Of a stretch of DNA of 59,567 bases, positions 35,373 to 44,950 are shown piece after piece. The stretch is from the NCBI GenBank assembly GCA_016184125.1, contig JACPDG010000053.1, forward strand, positions 1 through 59,567, given 5' to 3'. The notes under the pieces were generated by a model that worked only from the letters and a program-made list of their open reading frames with translations, was not told the DNA's origin and searched no databases. This stretch comes from Candidatus Rokuibacteriota bacterium (GTDB lineage: Bacteria; Methylomirabilota; Methylomirabilia; Rokubacteriales; CSP1-6). The stretch's first letter is position 1; every line of letters starts with the position of its first letter. The translations under genes and the position numbers were made by a program.

Positions 35373-37102
35373 TCGGCGTCGCCCTGGATCCGGAGCCGAC
35401 GATCAAGGGCCGATGCCCGAAGACCGTCGCGGCCCTGGTCGCGCCATGTCTTCTGTTTCTGGTCCTCGCGCTGCCGTTCCTCGATCATCCGGCCGATACG
35501 TGGGAATGGCTGAGCCTGGCGGCTGCCAGGCAGGTGCTCGCGACCGGGGTGCCCGCCGTGGTGGGGGATGAACGAGACGGGAACCACGCGGTGCGTCCTC
35601 TCCTGATCCATCCGCCCAGCTCGGCCCATCTGATGGCCTCGTTCCTCATGGTGCTCGGCGATGCTCCGTGGGCGGCCCGTCTCTCTGGCGTGCTGGTGGC
35701 GGTCGTCACCGCGCTCGCGCTGGCGCGCCTCGTGTTCACCCTGTCTTCCGGCGACCGCGTCGTCGCGGCCCGCGCGGCGGTGCTGGCGGCCTGGCTGTAT
35801 CTGCTCCATCCCGCCACGCTGCAGGGCGCGCTGTATCTCGGCTTTTCGGACGGGACGCTGCTGCCGCTGAGCTGGGTGGTCTTCCTGCTCGGCTGGACGT
35901 GGGCGATGACGCGGCCGACGAGGACGCGCATCCTGGTGGGGGGCATCGGCCTCGCGTGTGCCCTCTGGGCGAAGATCACCACGTCGGTCGCCTTGCCGGC
36001 GGTGGTCGGGCTGGTCCTGCTGGCGTCGGAGAGGTTGGTGCCAGCCCTCACGCTGGCGGCCGGCACGATCGGCCTCGGGCTCGGGCTGTTCCTTGCGACC
36101 TGGTCGGCCTACGTCCTCTACGTGTCGAGCGCCGTCGGCCAACCCGCTGCGAGCGTCTGGGCCGACCCGTTCCAGTACGCGTTCGCGGAGATGAACGCGG
36201 CACCGTCCGCGACCGAGCTCGGCGTGGCGGTGGCGCGTGTCCTCCTCTTCCTCGGACCGTTCCTGCTCGTCGCCGCGGCCGTTGCGACGGGCCGGCGCCT
36301 GGCCCGCTCGGTGCGTGAGCGCCGCGTGGCGTGGGACGCGCTCATCCCGCTGCTGGCGACCGCGGTGCTCGTGGCGTACATCGCAGTCCCCGGCGGGGTC
36401 GGCGGCTTCCCGAAGTACCACCTGGTGGCGCTTCCGCTGCTTGCGGCACTCGCGGCCGAGGAGCTCGCGCACGCAAGACCCGGCCGACGCGCGCTCGTGC
36501 TCGTCGTGCTGGCGCTCGCCTACCAGCTGTGGCTCGTCGGCGACCCGTTGAAGCTGCTGAACCACGATCTCAGAGCGGCCAGGCTCGAGGGCGATGCCTC
36601 GTCGGTCCTGCGGGTGCTAGCCCTCGTCGTCGTCCTCTCCGCGCTCCTGCCTGTCGCGCTGCACCTCGCCAGCCGCGGATGGCGCGACGCCGTGCTGACC
36701 GCGATCCTGGGTTCGCACCTCGCGCTGATCCTCCTGCAGGCCAGCGGTGGCTACTTCCTGAAGCACTGGTACGGCACGCCCGTCGAGGATTTCCGGCGGG
36801 TCGTGGCGCTGATCAGGGCCGAGACGCCCCCGGCCTCGGCGATCCTCGCACTGCCGGAGTTCGGCTATCACAGCCGGCGTCGCATCGTGCCGGGAGCGGG
36901 ACGCCACACGTGGGGCGACGCGCGCGCGATCGAAGCGCTGGTCCGGGGGAGCGCCCCGTCGGCCGTGGTCTACGGGCTGCCGACGCACACCGTGGTCCAG
37001 ATGCGAGGACTGAGCACCGATCCGGCGCTCGCATCGACGCTCGGCCGGGGCTACCGCCGAATCGACGTCGGCGAGTTCACGGTGTGGTTGCCTGCCTCAT
37101 GA
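35369..37102 (+). CDS. Polytopic glycosyltransferase-like membrane protein (GT39/PMT type)
   Basis: A 577-residue protein with about 10-12 membrane segments and an early periplasmic loop (DHPADTWEWLSLAAARQVLATG) resembling ArnT/PMT transferases, which use polyprenyl-phosphate sugars. The C-terminal 100 residues are a soluble, periplasmic-looking domain (VEDFRRVVALIRAETPPASAILALPEFGYHSRRRI). The usual N-terminal DE pair is not clear. GTG 35369 overlaps the preceding stop. Confidence 0.72.
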   Translation: MIGVALDPEPTIKGRCPKTVAALVAPCLLFLVLALPFLDHPADTWEWLSLAAARQVLATGVPAVVGDERDGNHAVRPLLIHPPSSAHLMASFLMVLGDAPWAARLSGVLVAVVTALALARLVFTLSSGDRVVAARAAVLAAWLYLLHPATLQGALYLGFSDGTLLPLSWVVFLLGWTWAMTRPTRTRILVGGIGLACALWAKITTSVALPAVVGLVLLASERLVPALTLAAGTIGLGLGLFLATWSAYVLYVSSAVGQPAASVWADPFQYAFAEMNAAPSATELGVAVARVLLFLGPFLLVAAAVATGRRLARSVRERRVAWDALIPLLATAVLVAYIAVPGGVGGFPKYHLVALPLLAALAAEELAHARPGRRALVLVVLALAYQLWLVGDPLKLLNHDLRAARLEGDASSVLRVLALVVVLSALLPVALHLASRGWRDAVLTAILGSHLALILLQASGGYFLKHWYGTPVEDFRRVVALIRAETPPASAILALPEFGYHSRRRIVPGAGRHTWGDARAIEALVRGSAPSAVVYGLPTHTVVQMRGLSTDPALASTLGRGYRRIDVGEFTVWLPAS

Positions 37103-37188
37103 CCGTGAACGGTCGCCTGGCGGACGTCGCCGCACGGCGCTGGGGGCGCTCGGGTCCCACGCGGCTCGGGCATCGGGTGGATCGCTGA
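37099..37188 (+). CDS. 29-residue ORF bridging two EPS genes
   Basis: The ORF fills the only sizeable gap in this part of the operon exactly. Its ATG overlaps the preceding stop (ATGA) and its TGA overlaps the next ATG (TGATG at 37186-37190). The predicted peptide is basic (8 Arg of 29). It may encode a small protein or may serve only to carry ribosomes across the gap. I know of no relatives. Confidence 0.4.
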   Translation: MTVNGRLADVAARRWGRSGPTRLGHRVDR

Positions 37189-38327
37189 TGCGTGTCGGCG
37201 TCGACGGGCGTGAGCTCTCCGCGGGCGTGCGTACCGGGATCGCGCGGTACCTGGTCGAGGTCCTGCGTGCCGCGTCGAGCGCGGGGTGCGAGTGCCTCGT
37301 CTACGTCGAGCCCGGTACGCGGACGGAGCCGGTGGACCGGCTCCCGGGCGTGACGGCGCGACCCATTCCGACGTGCTGGACGCCGTGGTGGGACCAGGTC
37401 CTGCTGCCCCGCCGGCTTGGCCGCGACGGCGTCGCGGTCTTTCTCTCCCCCTACTACAAGGCGCCGCTCGTGGCGTCGTGCCCGGTCGTCATCACGATCC
37501 ACGACCTCTACTTCATCGGCTATCCCGGCCGCCGCCGCCCCGTCTACGATGCCGTCGTGTCGCGGCTCGCGACGCTCTACGCGCGCCGAGCGGCCGCGGT
37601 CATCGCCGACTCGGACTGGTCGAGGCGGGCGCTCGTCCAGCGACTCGGCGTGGAGGGCACCAAGGTCCGCACGATCCCCGTGACGCTCGCCGCGGCGTTC
37701 GCGCCGCGGCCGCTCAGCGAGGTCGTCCGGGGACGCTACGCGATCGAAGGCTCCTACATCCTCTTCGTGGGGAACTTCCTGCCCCACAAGAACCTGCCGC
37801 GCCTGGTGCGCGCCTACGCCACGCTTCCCGCGCCCCTCCGCGACAGGCACCGGCTCGTGCTGGCGGGCGCCGATCTGGCTCACCGGCCGCCGCTCGAGCG
37901 ACTCGTCGCGGAGACGGGTCTCGCCGACCGTGTGGTGTTCCCGGGCCCGATCGACGACGACGACCTCCCGCCGCTCTACAGCGGGGCGTCGCTCTTCGTG
38001 CTGCCGTCCCTCGTGGAGGGCTTCGGGCTCCCCGCGCTCGAGGCGATGGCGTGCGGGGCGCCCGTCGTGACGTCGAACCGTGGCGCGCTGCCCGAGGTGG
38101 TCGCGGATGCGGCGCTCACGGTCGACCCCGAATCAGAGACCGCGCTCGCCGCCGCCATGGAGCGCGTCCTCCGCGAGCCGGATCTTGGCGAGCGTCTCAG
38201 TCGGCGCGGGCTCGAGCGGGCCCGGGACTTCGGGCTCGAGCGCACCGCGGGACGTGTCGTGGATCTCCTGCGCGAGGTGAGCGCCGGATGGCGGGGACCT
38301 TCTCGCAGGGCGCCGGGACCGCGGTGA
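37188..38327 (+). CDS. Family 4 glycosyltransferase
   Basis: A 379-residue GT-B enzyme: MRVGVDGRELSAGVRTGIARYLVEVL at the N-terminus, ILFVGNFLPHKNLPRLVRAYATL, and a canonical EX7E region VLPSLVEGFGLPALEAMACGAPVVTSNRGALPEV. TGATG overlaps on both sides, including the next gene. This is the mannosyltransferase-like subgroup found in many EPS clusters. Confidence 0.9.
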   Translation: MRVGVDGRELSAGVRTGIARYLVEVLRAASSAGCECLVYVEPGTRTEPVDRLPGVTARPIPTCWTPWWDQVLLPRRLGRDGVAVFLSPYYKAPLVASCPVVITIHDLYFIGYPGRRRPVYDAVVSRLATLYARRAAAVIADSDWSRRALVQRLGVEGTKVRTIPVTLAAAFAPRPLSEVVRGRYAIEGSYILFVGNFLPHKNLPRLVRAYATLPAPLRDRHRLVLAGADLAHRPPLERLVAETGLADRVVFPGPIDDDDLPPLYSGASLFVLPSLVEGFGLPALEAMACGAPVVTSNRGALPEVVADAALTVDPESETALAAAMERVLREPDLGERLSRRGLERARDFGLERTAGRVVDLLREVSAGWRGPSRRAPGPR

Positions 38328-40228
38328 TGTGTGGCATCGCTGGCATGCTCGGCTCCCCTGATCCACGGACCCTCGATCAGATGCTCGACGCCCTCGATCA
38401 CCGGGGTCCCGATGATCGGGGCGTGTACGCGGCGGACGATGTCGCGCTCGGCATGACGCGGCTCGCGATCATCGATCTCGGGGGCGGGCGCCAACCGATG
38501 CTCGCGGACGATGGCGGCGCCGCGCTCGTGTTCAATGGCGAGATCTACAACTTCCGCGAGCTTCGCGCGCGGCTGGCGGCGAAGGGCCGTCGGTTCCGCA
38601 CGGACAGTGACACCGAGGTGCTGCTTCGTGCCTGGGAGGAGTACGGAGAGTTGTGCGTGGCGCACCTCTCGGGGATGTTCGCGTTCGCCGTCTGGGACGC
38701 CCGGCGGCGGCGACTCTTCCTCGCCCGGGACCGACTCGGCAAGAAGCCGCTCTACTACTGGCGCGACGGTCGGCACTTCGCCTTCGCCTCGGAGCTGAAG
38801 GCGTTGGTCCGCCATCCGGGACCGGGCCGGACTCCCGACTGGGAGGCCTTCCACCATTACCTGGCGTTCGGCTACACGCCGTCCGATCGCTCGATGCTCG
38901 CCAGCGTGGGCAAGCTTCCGCCCGCGCACGTCGCGATGATCGAGGGCGGCGTCCTGACGCTCCGCCGGTACTGGGCCCTCCCGGACGGCCGGACCCTGAC
39001 GCCGATCGACGGTCGGATCGACGAGCTCGCCGCGCGCGTGCGGCGCGACGTTCGCGACGCCGTGCGGTGCAGACTCGCGGCCGATGTGCCACTCGGCGTG
39101 TTCCTGTCCGGCGGCGTCGATTCCAGCGTGATCGTCGCGTCGATGCGAGAGATCACGAGCGGACGGATCGCCACGTTCTCGGTCGGCTTCGGCCCGGGTA
39201 CGCGGTCCTATGACGAGCTGCCGCACGCGCGGCGGATCGCCGAGCGGTTCGAGACCGACCACCACGAGGAGATCCTGGAGCCGGACGCGCGCCAGCTCGC
39301 GCAGGCCCTCGTGCGTCACTTCGACGAGCCGTTCGCCGACTCCTCGGCGATTCCCACGCTCATGATCGCGGGCGTCGCGGCGCGGCACGTGAAGGTCGTG
39401 CTGTCCGGCATCGGCGGTGACGAGGCGTTCGCCGGATACCCGCGCTACCTCGGCGTCCGCCTGTCCGACACCTACGCCCGGGTCCCGCGGTGGGCGCGCG
39501 CGGCGACGGACGCGATGCTCGGTCACGTGCCGGAGTCCGACAGCAGCCGGAACATCGGCGACCGGGTCCGGCGGTTCCTGTCGAGCGTCGATCAGCCGAT
39601 GCCCGACCGGTACATCGGGTGGACACGGTTCTTCACCGAACACCAGCTCGCCTCGCTCGCGACCGACGCGCTGCGCCGATCGTGGACGATCGACGTGGAG
39701 GCGGTCCGGCGCGACGCCTATGCCCGCCGGGGTCATGACGACGCGATGGACGGCGCCTTCCGGATTGACTTGTCGACGTACGTGCCCGACGACCTGCTCA
39801 CGATGGCGGACCGCATGACCATGGCGCGCTCACTGGAGCTCCGCGCGCCGTTCTGCGACCACCGGCTGATCGAGACGAGTCTCGCCATCGCGCCGGCGCT
39901 CAAGACCCAGCGGCTGCAGCTGAAGGCGCTGCTGAAGCGCGCGTTCGCCGACGTGCTGCCGCGCGAGATCCTGGACCGTCCGAAGCAGGGCTTCATGATC
40001 CCCCTCGGCCCGTGGCTCCGCGGCGCCCTGCGCCCGCTCATGGACGAGCTGCTCGCCCCGGACGTGCTTCGCCGCCGTGGCGTGTTCCGTCCCGATGCGG
40101 TCGAGGCGCTGAGGCGGCAGCACCTCGCCGGCGGGCGGAGCCACGCCGATCGACTCTGGACCCTGATGATGTTCGAGCTCTGGGTCCGCGAATATCTCGA
40201 CGACCACGGATCCTGGAGGGCCGCGTGA
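38327..40228 (+). CDS. asnB: Asparagine synthase, glutamine-hydrolysing (XrtA-locus amidotransferase type)
   Basis: A 633-residue two-domain enzyme. Cys2 after Met1 is the glutaminase nucleophile (MCGIAGML), with DHRGPDD and FNGEIYNFREL. The synthetase half has the PP-loop LSGGVDSS at 260-267 and SGIGGDEAFAGYPRY. In EPS loci such enzymes amidate a carboxylated sugar or amino acid substituent rather than making free asparagine, and this member resembles the exosortase-associated amidotransferases. TGATG overlap with the preceding gene. Confidence 0.92.
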   Translation: MCGIAGMLGSPDPRTLDQMLDALDHRGPDDRGVYAADDVALGMTRLAIIDLGGGRQPMLADDGGAALVFNGEIYNFRELRARLAAKGRRFRTDSDTEVLLRAWEEYGELCVAHLSGMFAFAVWDARRRRLFLARDRLGKKPLYYWRDGRHFAFASELKALVRHPGPGRTPDWEAFHHYLAFGYTPSDRSMLASVGKLPPAHVAMIEGGVLTLRRYWALPDGRTLTPIDGRIDELAARVRRDVRDAVRCRLAADVPLGVFLSGGVDSSVIVASMREITSGRIATFSVGFGPGTRSYDELPHARRIAERFETDHHEEILEPDARQLAQALVRHFDEPFADSSAIPTLMIAGVAARHVKVVLSGIGGDEAFAGYPRYLGVRLSDTYARVPRWARAATDAMLGHVPESDSSRNIGDRVRRFLSSVDQPMPDRYIGWTRFFTEHQLASLATDALRRSWTIDVEAVRRDAYARRGHDDAMDGAFRIDLSTYVPDDLLTMADRMTMARSLELRAPFCDHRLIETSLAIAPALKTQRLQLKALLKRAFADVLPREILDRPKQGFMIPLGPWLRGALRPLMDELLAPDVLRRRGVFRPDAVEALRRQHLAGGRSHADRLWTLMMFELWVREYLDDHGSWRAA

Positions 40229-41451
40229 GACCGCTCAGCGTGCTCGTCGTGTCCGACGTCTCACCCCGGCACGTCGGCGGAGGCGCGGAGCGCGTGCTGT
40301 GGGAACAGGGGCGCACCATGGCGGCTGCCGGGCACCGGGTGCGCATGGTGAGCCGCTGGACGGGGCCGGGCCGGGGCGAGCAGATGGAGCACGAAGGCGT
40401 CCACGTCCGGCACTTCGCCGCGCGGCCCCGAACGCCGGCACGCTTCCTCGTCGAGTCGATCCTGGGCGCCCGCCGCGCCGTCGCGGCCGAGCTCGCCGCC
40501 AGCGACGCCGATGTCCTCCAGTTCCACCAGCCGCTCTCGGCGCTGGGCGTGCTGACCTCCTCCGCCGGGCGCCGGCTGCCGAGCCTCTACACGTTCCACT
40601 CGGCCGCGCCGCTCGAGTACCGGTCCCGGCGGCGCACGACGCCCCATCACCTCGGCGGCTGGCGCGGCGCCCTCGGCATGGCAGGGCTCTGGGCGATCGA
40701 GTGTGCCGTGCTCCGCCGCTCGACGCGGATCCACGTGCTCAGCCGCTTCTCGGCCGGCGAGGTCCGCCGGCTGTACGGGATCGCGGCGGACCGGATCGCG
40801 ATCGTCGCCGGCGGCGTCGATGCCAGGCAGTTCTCGCCGGCCGAGGACCGCGCGGCAGTCCGCAAGGCGCTCGGGTTGCCGACGGACCGTGCGCTGCTGC
40901 TGACCGTCCGCAACCTCGAGCCCCGGATGGGGCTCGACGTGCTCCTGCATGCCATCGACCTCGTGCGCCGCGACGTCCCCGGCATCCTGCTGCTCATCGG
41001 CGGCACGGGCCCGCTCGGCGGTCCGCTCCAGGCGCTGACGCGGTCGCTCGGTCTCGCGGATCACGTCCGCTTCCTCGGCTTCATTCCCGATGCCGACCTG
41101 CCCGGCTATTACCAGGGAGCGGACCTCTTCGTGCTGCCGACCCGTGAGCTCGAGGGATTCGGACTCGTCACGATCGAAGCGCTCGCGTGCGGCACCCCGG
41201 TCGTCGGCACCGCGGTCGGCGCGACACCGGAGATCCTGAGCGAGCTCGACCCGGCGCTCCTCGTGCCTCGCGCGGAACCCGGCGCGCTCGCTCGCGCGAT
41301 CGTTGACCGGCTCGAGGCCGAGCGCCGCGATGTCGCGGCGGCCGAGCAGCTCCGGCGGCGGTGCCGGAGGCTCGTCGAGTTGCGCTACACCTGGGAGCGG
41401 ACCGTCCAGGAGCTGACCGCGGAGCTGGAGCGTGCTGTCGCCACGCGGTGA
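40225..41451 (+). CDS. Family 4 glycosyltransferase
   Basis: A 408-residue GT-B enzyme: VVSDVSPRHVGGGAERVLWEQGRTMAAAGH, LLTVRNLEPRMGLDVLLHAIDLV and a full EX7E region LFVLPTRELEGFGLVTIEALACGTPVV. The GTG start overlaps the asparagine synthase stop (GTGA). Confidence 0.9.
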   Translation: MRPLSVLVVSDVSPRHVGGGAERVLWEQGRTMAAAGHRVRMVSRWTGPGRGEQMEHEGVHVRHFAARPRTPARFLVESILGARRAVAAELAASDADVLQFHQPLSALGVLTSSAGRRLPSLYTFHSAAPLEYRSRRRTTPHHLGGWRGALGMAGLWAIECAVLRRSTRIHVLSRFSAGEVRRLYGIAADRIAIVAGGVDARQFSPAEDRAAVRKALGLPTDRALLLTVRNLEPRMGLDVLLHAIDLVRRDVPGILLLIGGTGPLGGPLQALTRSLGLADHVRFLGFIPDADLPGYYQGADLFVLPTRELEGFGLVTIEALACGTPVVGTAVGATPEILSELDPALLVPRAEPGALARAIVDRLEAERRDVAAAEQLRRRCRRLVELRYTWERTVQELTAELERAVATR

Positions 41452-42622
41452 CGTGCCGTCCGTCCGGCTGTCGGTCCTCCACGTCATCACGCGGCTGACG
41501 CTCGGCGGGTCCGCCGAGAACACGATCGCGTCGGCTGTCGCGCTCGCTCGCGCGGCCTACGCGCCGGCGGTGGCGACCGGCGTCGCCGAGTCCGACGCCG
41601 CCGTGCTCGAGGACGCGCGGGCGCGCGGGTGCCGGATCCTCGACGCGCCGGGACTGGGCCGTGAAGCGAGCGCCAGGCGTGACCTCATCGCGCTGGGACG
41701 GCTCGTCCGGTTCATGCGCCGCGAGCGGCCCGCGATCGTCCACACGCACACCTCCAAGGCCGGATTCCTCGGACGTCTGGCCGCCCGGCTCACCGGCGTG
41801 CCCGCGATCATCCACCAGCCGCACGGCCACGTGTTCTACGGCTACTGGGGACGGCGGCGCACCGCGCTCTACATCGGGCTCGAGCGTCTCGCCGCCCGGT
41901 GGTGCGACCGCATCGTGACGCTCACCGACCGCGGCGCCGAGGAGCACCTGGCGCGAGGGATCGGTCGGCGCGACCAGTACCGCACCGTGCCGAGCGGTGT
42001 GCCGACCGCCGAGATTCGCAGCCACGCGCTGTCGCGGCTCGAGGCGCGACGTGAGCTCGGGCTGCCGCGCGACGCGTTCGTGGTCGCCGGGCTCGGACGG
42101 CTCGTGCCCATCAAGGGCTTCGACGTGCTCGTCGGCGTGCTGCGCGACGTGCAGCGAGCCGTCCCTCGGGCTCGCGTCGTCCTCATCGGCGATGGGCCCG
42201 AGCGAAGCCGGCTCGAGGCCATGGCAGCGGCACTCGGCGTCGCGGGGGGCCTGCTCATGCCGGGCGCCCGCACGGACGCGGTCCGCCTGCTCTCAGCGGC
42301 CGACGTGCTCGCGGCGCCGTCGCGCAACGAGGGCATGGGCCGCGCGCTCGTCGAGGCGATGGCGCTCGGCGTGCCGGTGGTCGCGACGGCCGTCGGCGGG
42401 ATCCCCGAGGTCATCGGCGGTGGCGAGTGCGGGCGGCTCGTGCCCGTCGACGATGAGGTGGCGCTTGCCGCGGCCCTCATCGAGCTCGCGCGCGATCGGG
42501 CACTCGCCCGCAAGCTGGGCGATGCGGCCATGCACCGCGCCGAGCGCTTCTCGACCACCGCCGCGGACGCGCGAATGCTCGCGCTCTACGAGGAGCTCGT
42601 GCGCGCGAAGGCGCTGGCGTGA
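41432..42622 (+). CDS. Family 4 glycosyltransferase
   Basis: A 396-residue GT-B enzyme: SVLHVITRLTLGGSAENTIASAVALARA, VHTHTSKAGFLGRLAARL, GLGRLVPIKGFDVLVGVLRDV and APSRNEGMGRALVEAMALGVPVVATAVGG. GTG 41432 gives a 20-nt overlap with the preceding gene; GTG 41453 just after its stop is an equally plausible start. Confidence 0.88.
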   Translation: MLSPRGDVPSVRLSVLHVITRLTLGGSAENTIASAVALARAAYAPAVATGVAESDAAVLEDARARGCRILDAPGLGREASARRDLIALGRLVRFMRRERPAIVHTHTSKAGFLGRLAARLTGVPAIIHQPHGHVFYGYWGRRRTALYIGLERLAARWCDRIVTLTDRGAEEHLARGIGRRDQYRTVPSGVPTAEIRSHALSRLEARRELGLPRDAFVVAGLGRLVPIKGFDVLVGVLRDVQRAVPRARVVLIGDGPERSRLEAMAAALGVAGGLLMPGARTDAVRLLSAADVLAAPSRNEGMGRALVEAMALGVPVVATAVGGIPEVIGGGECGRLVPVDDEVALAAALIELARDRALARKLGDAAMHRAERFSTTAADARMLALYEELVRAKALA

Positions 42623-44121
42623 CCGCTCGGGTCCTCTCCCGCCTCGGGCACGATCGGATCGTCGCGGCTCTCGCCACGGTGTCGTGGCTGCTCGTCATGA
42701 TGGTGGAGCCGGCGGCCGCCGGGATGGACCGCATCGCCGCGGCGCTCCACGTGCACTCCGACCTCACGACCGGGGCGTTTTCCCTCGACGAGCTGGCGGA
42801 GATGGCTCCGCGCGAGGGCGTCGAGGCGATCTTCCTCGCGGAGAACTACCTGTTACGCGTGGAGTACGGGCTGCCGCCGTTTCGTGCGCTCATGCGGGTC
42901 GTGCGGGAGACACGCTCCGTCAGTGACCTCGGTATCGCGCGCTATCTCGTCCGCGTGGCCGAGACCGGGCGGCGCCACCCCCGCGTCGTGTTCGTCCCCG
43001 GTGTGGAAGTCGTCCCCCACTACCGCTGGAGCGGCGCCCCCTGGTCGCTCGCGATGACGCTGCACGACACGCAGAAGAACATCCTGGTCTATGGCCTGAG
43101 AGATGCCACGGCCCTCGCGCGTCTTCCGAGCATCGGAAACCCGAGGGTCGGCCGCTTCTCCGTCCAGTCGATGCTCGATGCGCTTCCGGTCACGCTCCTG
43201 GCGCCGGCCGTCTGGGCGGTGTCGACGAAGCGGCAGCGTCGCGTGCGCATCGGCCGCGCCTTCGTCCTGGTCCGTCAGCGACGCTGGCTCCTCGGCGCGA
43301 CGCTTGCCGTCGTCGCGGTCGTCGCGCTCGTGCGCGGCTGGCCGTTCCTGACGGACCGGTACCCCTACTGGACGGATGCCGGGCTCTCGCCTCAGCAGGA
43401 GCTGATCGACGAGGTCTCGAGTCTGGGTGGGGTGACGATCTGGTCGCTGCCCGAGGCGCGTGACCACGGCGAACGGTTTGTCGGGCCTGTCCGCGTCGCA
43501 TGGCGCACGGAGCCCTACGCGGACGACTTGCTCAGGACCGGGCGGTACACGGCGTTCGGCGCGGTCTACGAGGACACCACGCGCTTCGAGCAGCCGGGTG
43601 AGGGGTGGGACAGGGTCCTCGGCGAGTACGTGCGCGGCGAACGCAGCCGTCCGGCGTGGGCCGTGGGAGAGTCGGCCTTCCACTCCTTCACCGCCGGCAA
43701 GCGGCTCGCGGGCGTGCAGACCGTGTTTCTCACGCGCGATCGGTCGGAAGCCGGCCTGCTGCAAGCTCTGAGAGACGGCGCGATGTATGCGCTCCAGCGG
43801 ACCCCGGACGCGACGCTGCTGCTCGACGAGTTCGCGATCGCTGCGGGCCGCCGTGTGGCCGGTTCCGGCCGGACGCTCCAGGCGGCGGCCGGGACACCGA
43901 TCGAGATACGGCTCGCGATCGGCGTCACGTCGGGGAGCATGCCCGTCCGCGTCTCGCTGATCCGGAATGGCCGGATCGTCGATGCGTGGTCGGGGACGGC
44001 GCCGTTCCAGGTCGTCCACCGCGAGACGTTCGACGGCGGACCAGCGTTCTACCGCATCGACGTCCACGGAGCGGCACGCCCGCACCGGTTGCTCACGAAC
44101 CCGATCTTCGTGCGGCCATGA
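42619..44121 (+). CDS. PHP-type phosphoesterase-like protein with membrane segment
   Basis: A 500-residue protein. After a membrane or signal segment at about 13-35 comes a PHP motif AALHVHSDLTTGAFSLDELAEMA (HVHSD at 44-48), AIFLAENY and FVPGVEVVPHY, which are metal-binding positions of the PHP fold. A second hydrophobic helix (LLGATLAVVAVVALVRGW, about 225-245) splits the domain, and a beta-rich C-terminal part ends the protein. PHP proteins of EPS loci are often protein-tyrosine phosphatases (YwqE/Wzb-like in role). That role here is inference. GTGA overlap. Confidence 0.72.
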   Translation: MTARVLSRLGHDRIVAALATVSWLLVMMVEPAAAGMDRIAAALHVHSDLTTGAFSLDELAEMAPREGVEAIFLAENYLLRVEYGLPPFRALMRVVRETRSVSDLGIARYLVRVAETGRRHPRVVFVPGVEVVPHYRWSGAPWSLAMTLHDTQKNILVYGLRDATALARLPSIGNPRVGRFSVQSMLDALPVTLLAPAVWAVSTKRQRRVRIGRAFVLVRQRRWLLGATLAVVAVVALVRGWPFLTDRYPYWTDAGLSPQQELIDEVSSLGGVTIWSLPEARDHGERFVGPVRVAWRTEPYADDLLRTGRYTAFGAVYEDTTRFEQPGEGWDRVLGEYVRGERSRPAWAVGESAFHSFTAGKRLAGVQTVFLTRDRSEAGLLQALRDGAMYALQRTPDATLLLDEFAIAAGRRVAGSGRTLQAAAGTPIEIRLAIGVTSGSMPVRVSLIRNGRIVDAWSGTAPFQVVHRETFDGGPAFYRIDVHGAARPHRLLTNPIFVRP

Positions 44122-44822
44122 AGGTCGCCATTCACCAGCCCCAGTACCTGCCGTGGCTCGGGTACCTCGCCAAGTGGGCCGCGGCCGACCTGTTCGTGTT
44201 CCTCGACACCGTCCAGTACGAGAAGAACGGCTGGCAGAACCGGAACCGTATCAAGGCGCGCGAGGGCCCGCAGTGGCTCACGGTCCCCGTGCACGCGCGC
44301 CTCGGCGTGCCGATCCGTCATGTCGCGATCGACACCGCGCAGCCGTGGTCGCGCCGGCATCTCGCCGCGATCCGGCATGCGTACGCGACGGCGCCCCACT
44401 TCGCGGAGCACGAAGCCGCGCTCGAGGACCTCTACGCGTGCCCGCGGGCATCGCTCTCCCCGCTCGCGGTCGCGAGCGCGACGTGGCTCGCGCGCGCGGC
44501 GGGCATCACGGCGCCGGCCGTGCTCGCGTCGGAGCTCGGTGCCGATGCGACCGAGCCGACGGACCGGCTGGTGGAGCTCTGCCGCGCGGTCAAGGCCGAC
44601 ACGTACCTCTCGGGGCCCGACGGCGTGACGTACATGGACCGCGCGCGCTTCGCCGAGGCGGGGATCGAGGTGCTCGTCCAGCGGTACGAGCACCCCGTGT
44701 ACACGCAGCTCCACGGGCCCTTCGTCCCGAACCTGTCCGCGCTCGACCTCGTCGTCATGCACGGGCGAGCGGGCGGCGAGATCCTGGCCGGGGGGAACCG
44801 GTGGGAGCGGGTGGAGCGGTGA
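44118..44822 (+). CDS. WbqC-like protein
   Basis: A 234-residue member of the WbqC family, opening MKVAIHQPQYLPWLGYLAKWAAADLFVFLDTVQY, with KNGWQNRNRIK and DTYLSGPDGVTYMD. The family is found in O-antigen and EPS loci and is thought to act in acyl or amino-acid decoration of sugars; its biochemistry is poorly known. ATGA overlap. A diverged copy of its last ~80 bp lies at 46160-46243. Confidence 0.9.
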   Translation: MKVAIHQPQYLPWLGYLAKWAAADLFVFLDTVQYEKNGWQNRNRIKAREGPQWLTVPVHARLGVPIRHVAIDTAQPWSRRHLAAIRHAYATAPHFAEHEAALEDLYACPRASLSPLAVASATWLARAAGITAPAVLASELGADATEPTDRLVELCRAVKADTYLSGPDGVTYMDRARFAEAGIEVLVQRYEHPVYTQLHGPFVPNLSALDLVVMHGRAGGEILAGGNRWERVER

Positions 44823-44950
44823 GCCGGGCACGGCAGGCGCGCTCCAGAGTTCCGTTCAACCCGAACTGCTACACCGACATCGAGAGCGTCCGGGACCGGT
44901 CCCTCGTGATCTTGACCGCCGGCGCTTGGTGTGTAACCATCGAGCCGTGA
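44819..44950 (+). pseudogene. Truncated pigL remnant, left fragment (43-codon open frame)
   Basis: A GTG overlapping the wbqC stop opens a 43-codon frame. Bases 44861-44899 are almost identical to 46748-46787 in the intact PIG-L gene and are read in the same frame (FNPNCYTDIESV). Upstream, the first part of pigL is missing: the wbqC-pigL spacer (GAGTTCCGTTC) is joined to the middle of the gene at a shared TTC. After GACCGGT (44894-44900) the frame runs into unrelated sequence and ends at 44950. Confidence 0.8.
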
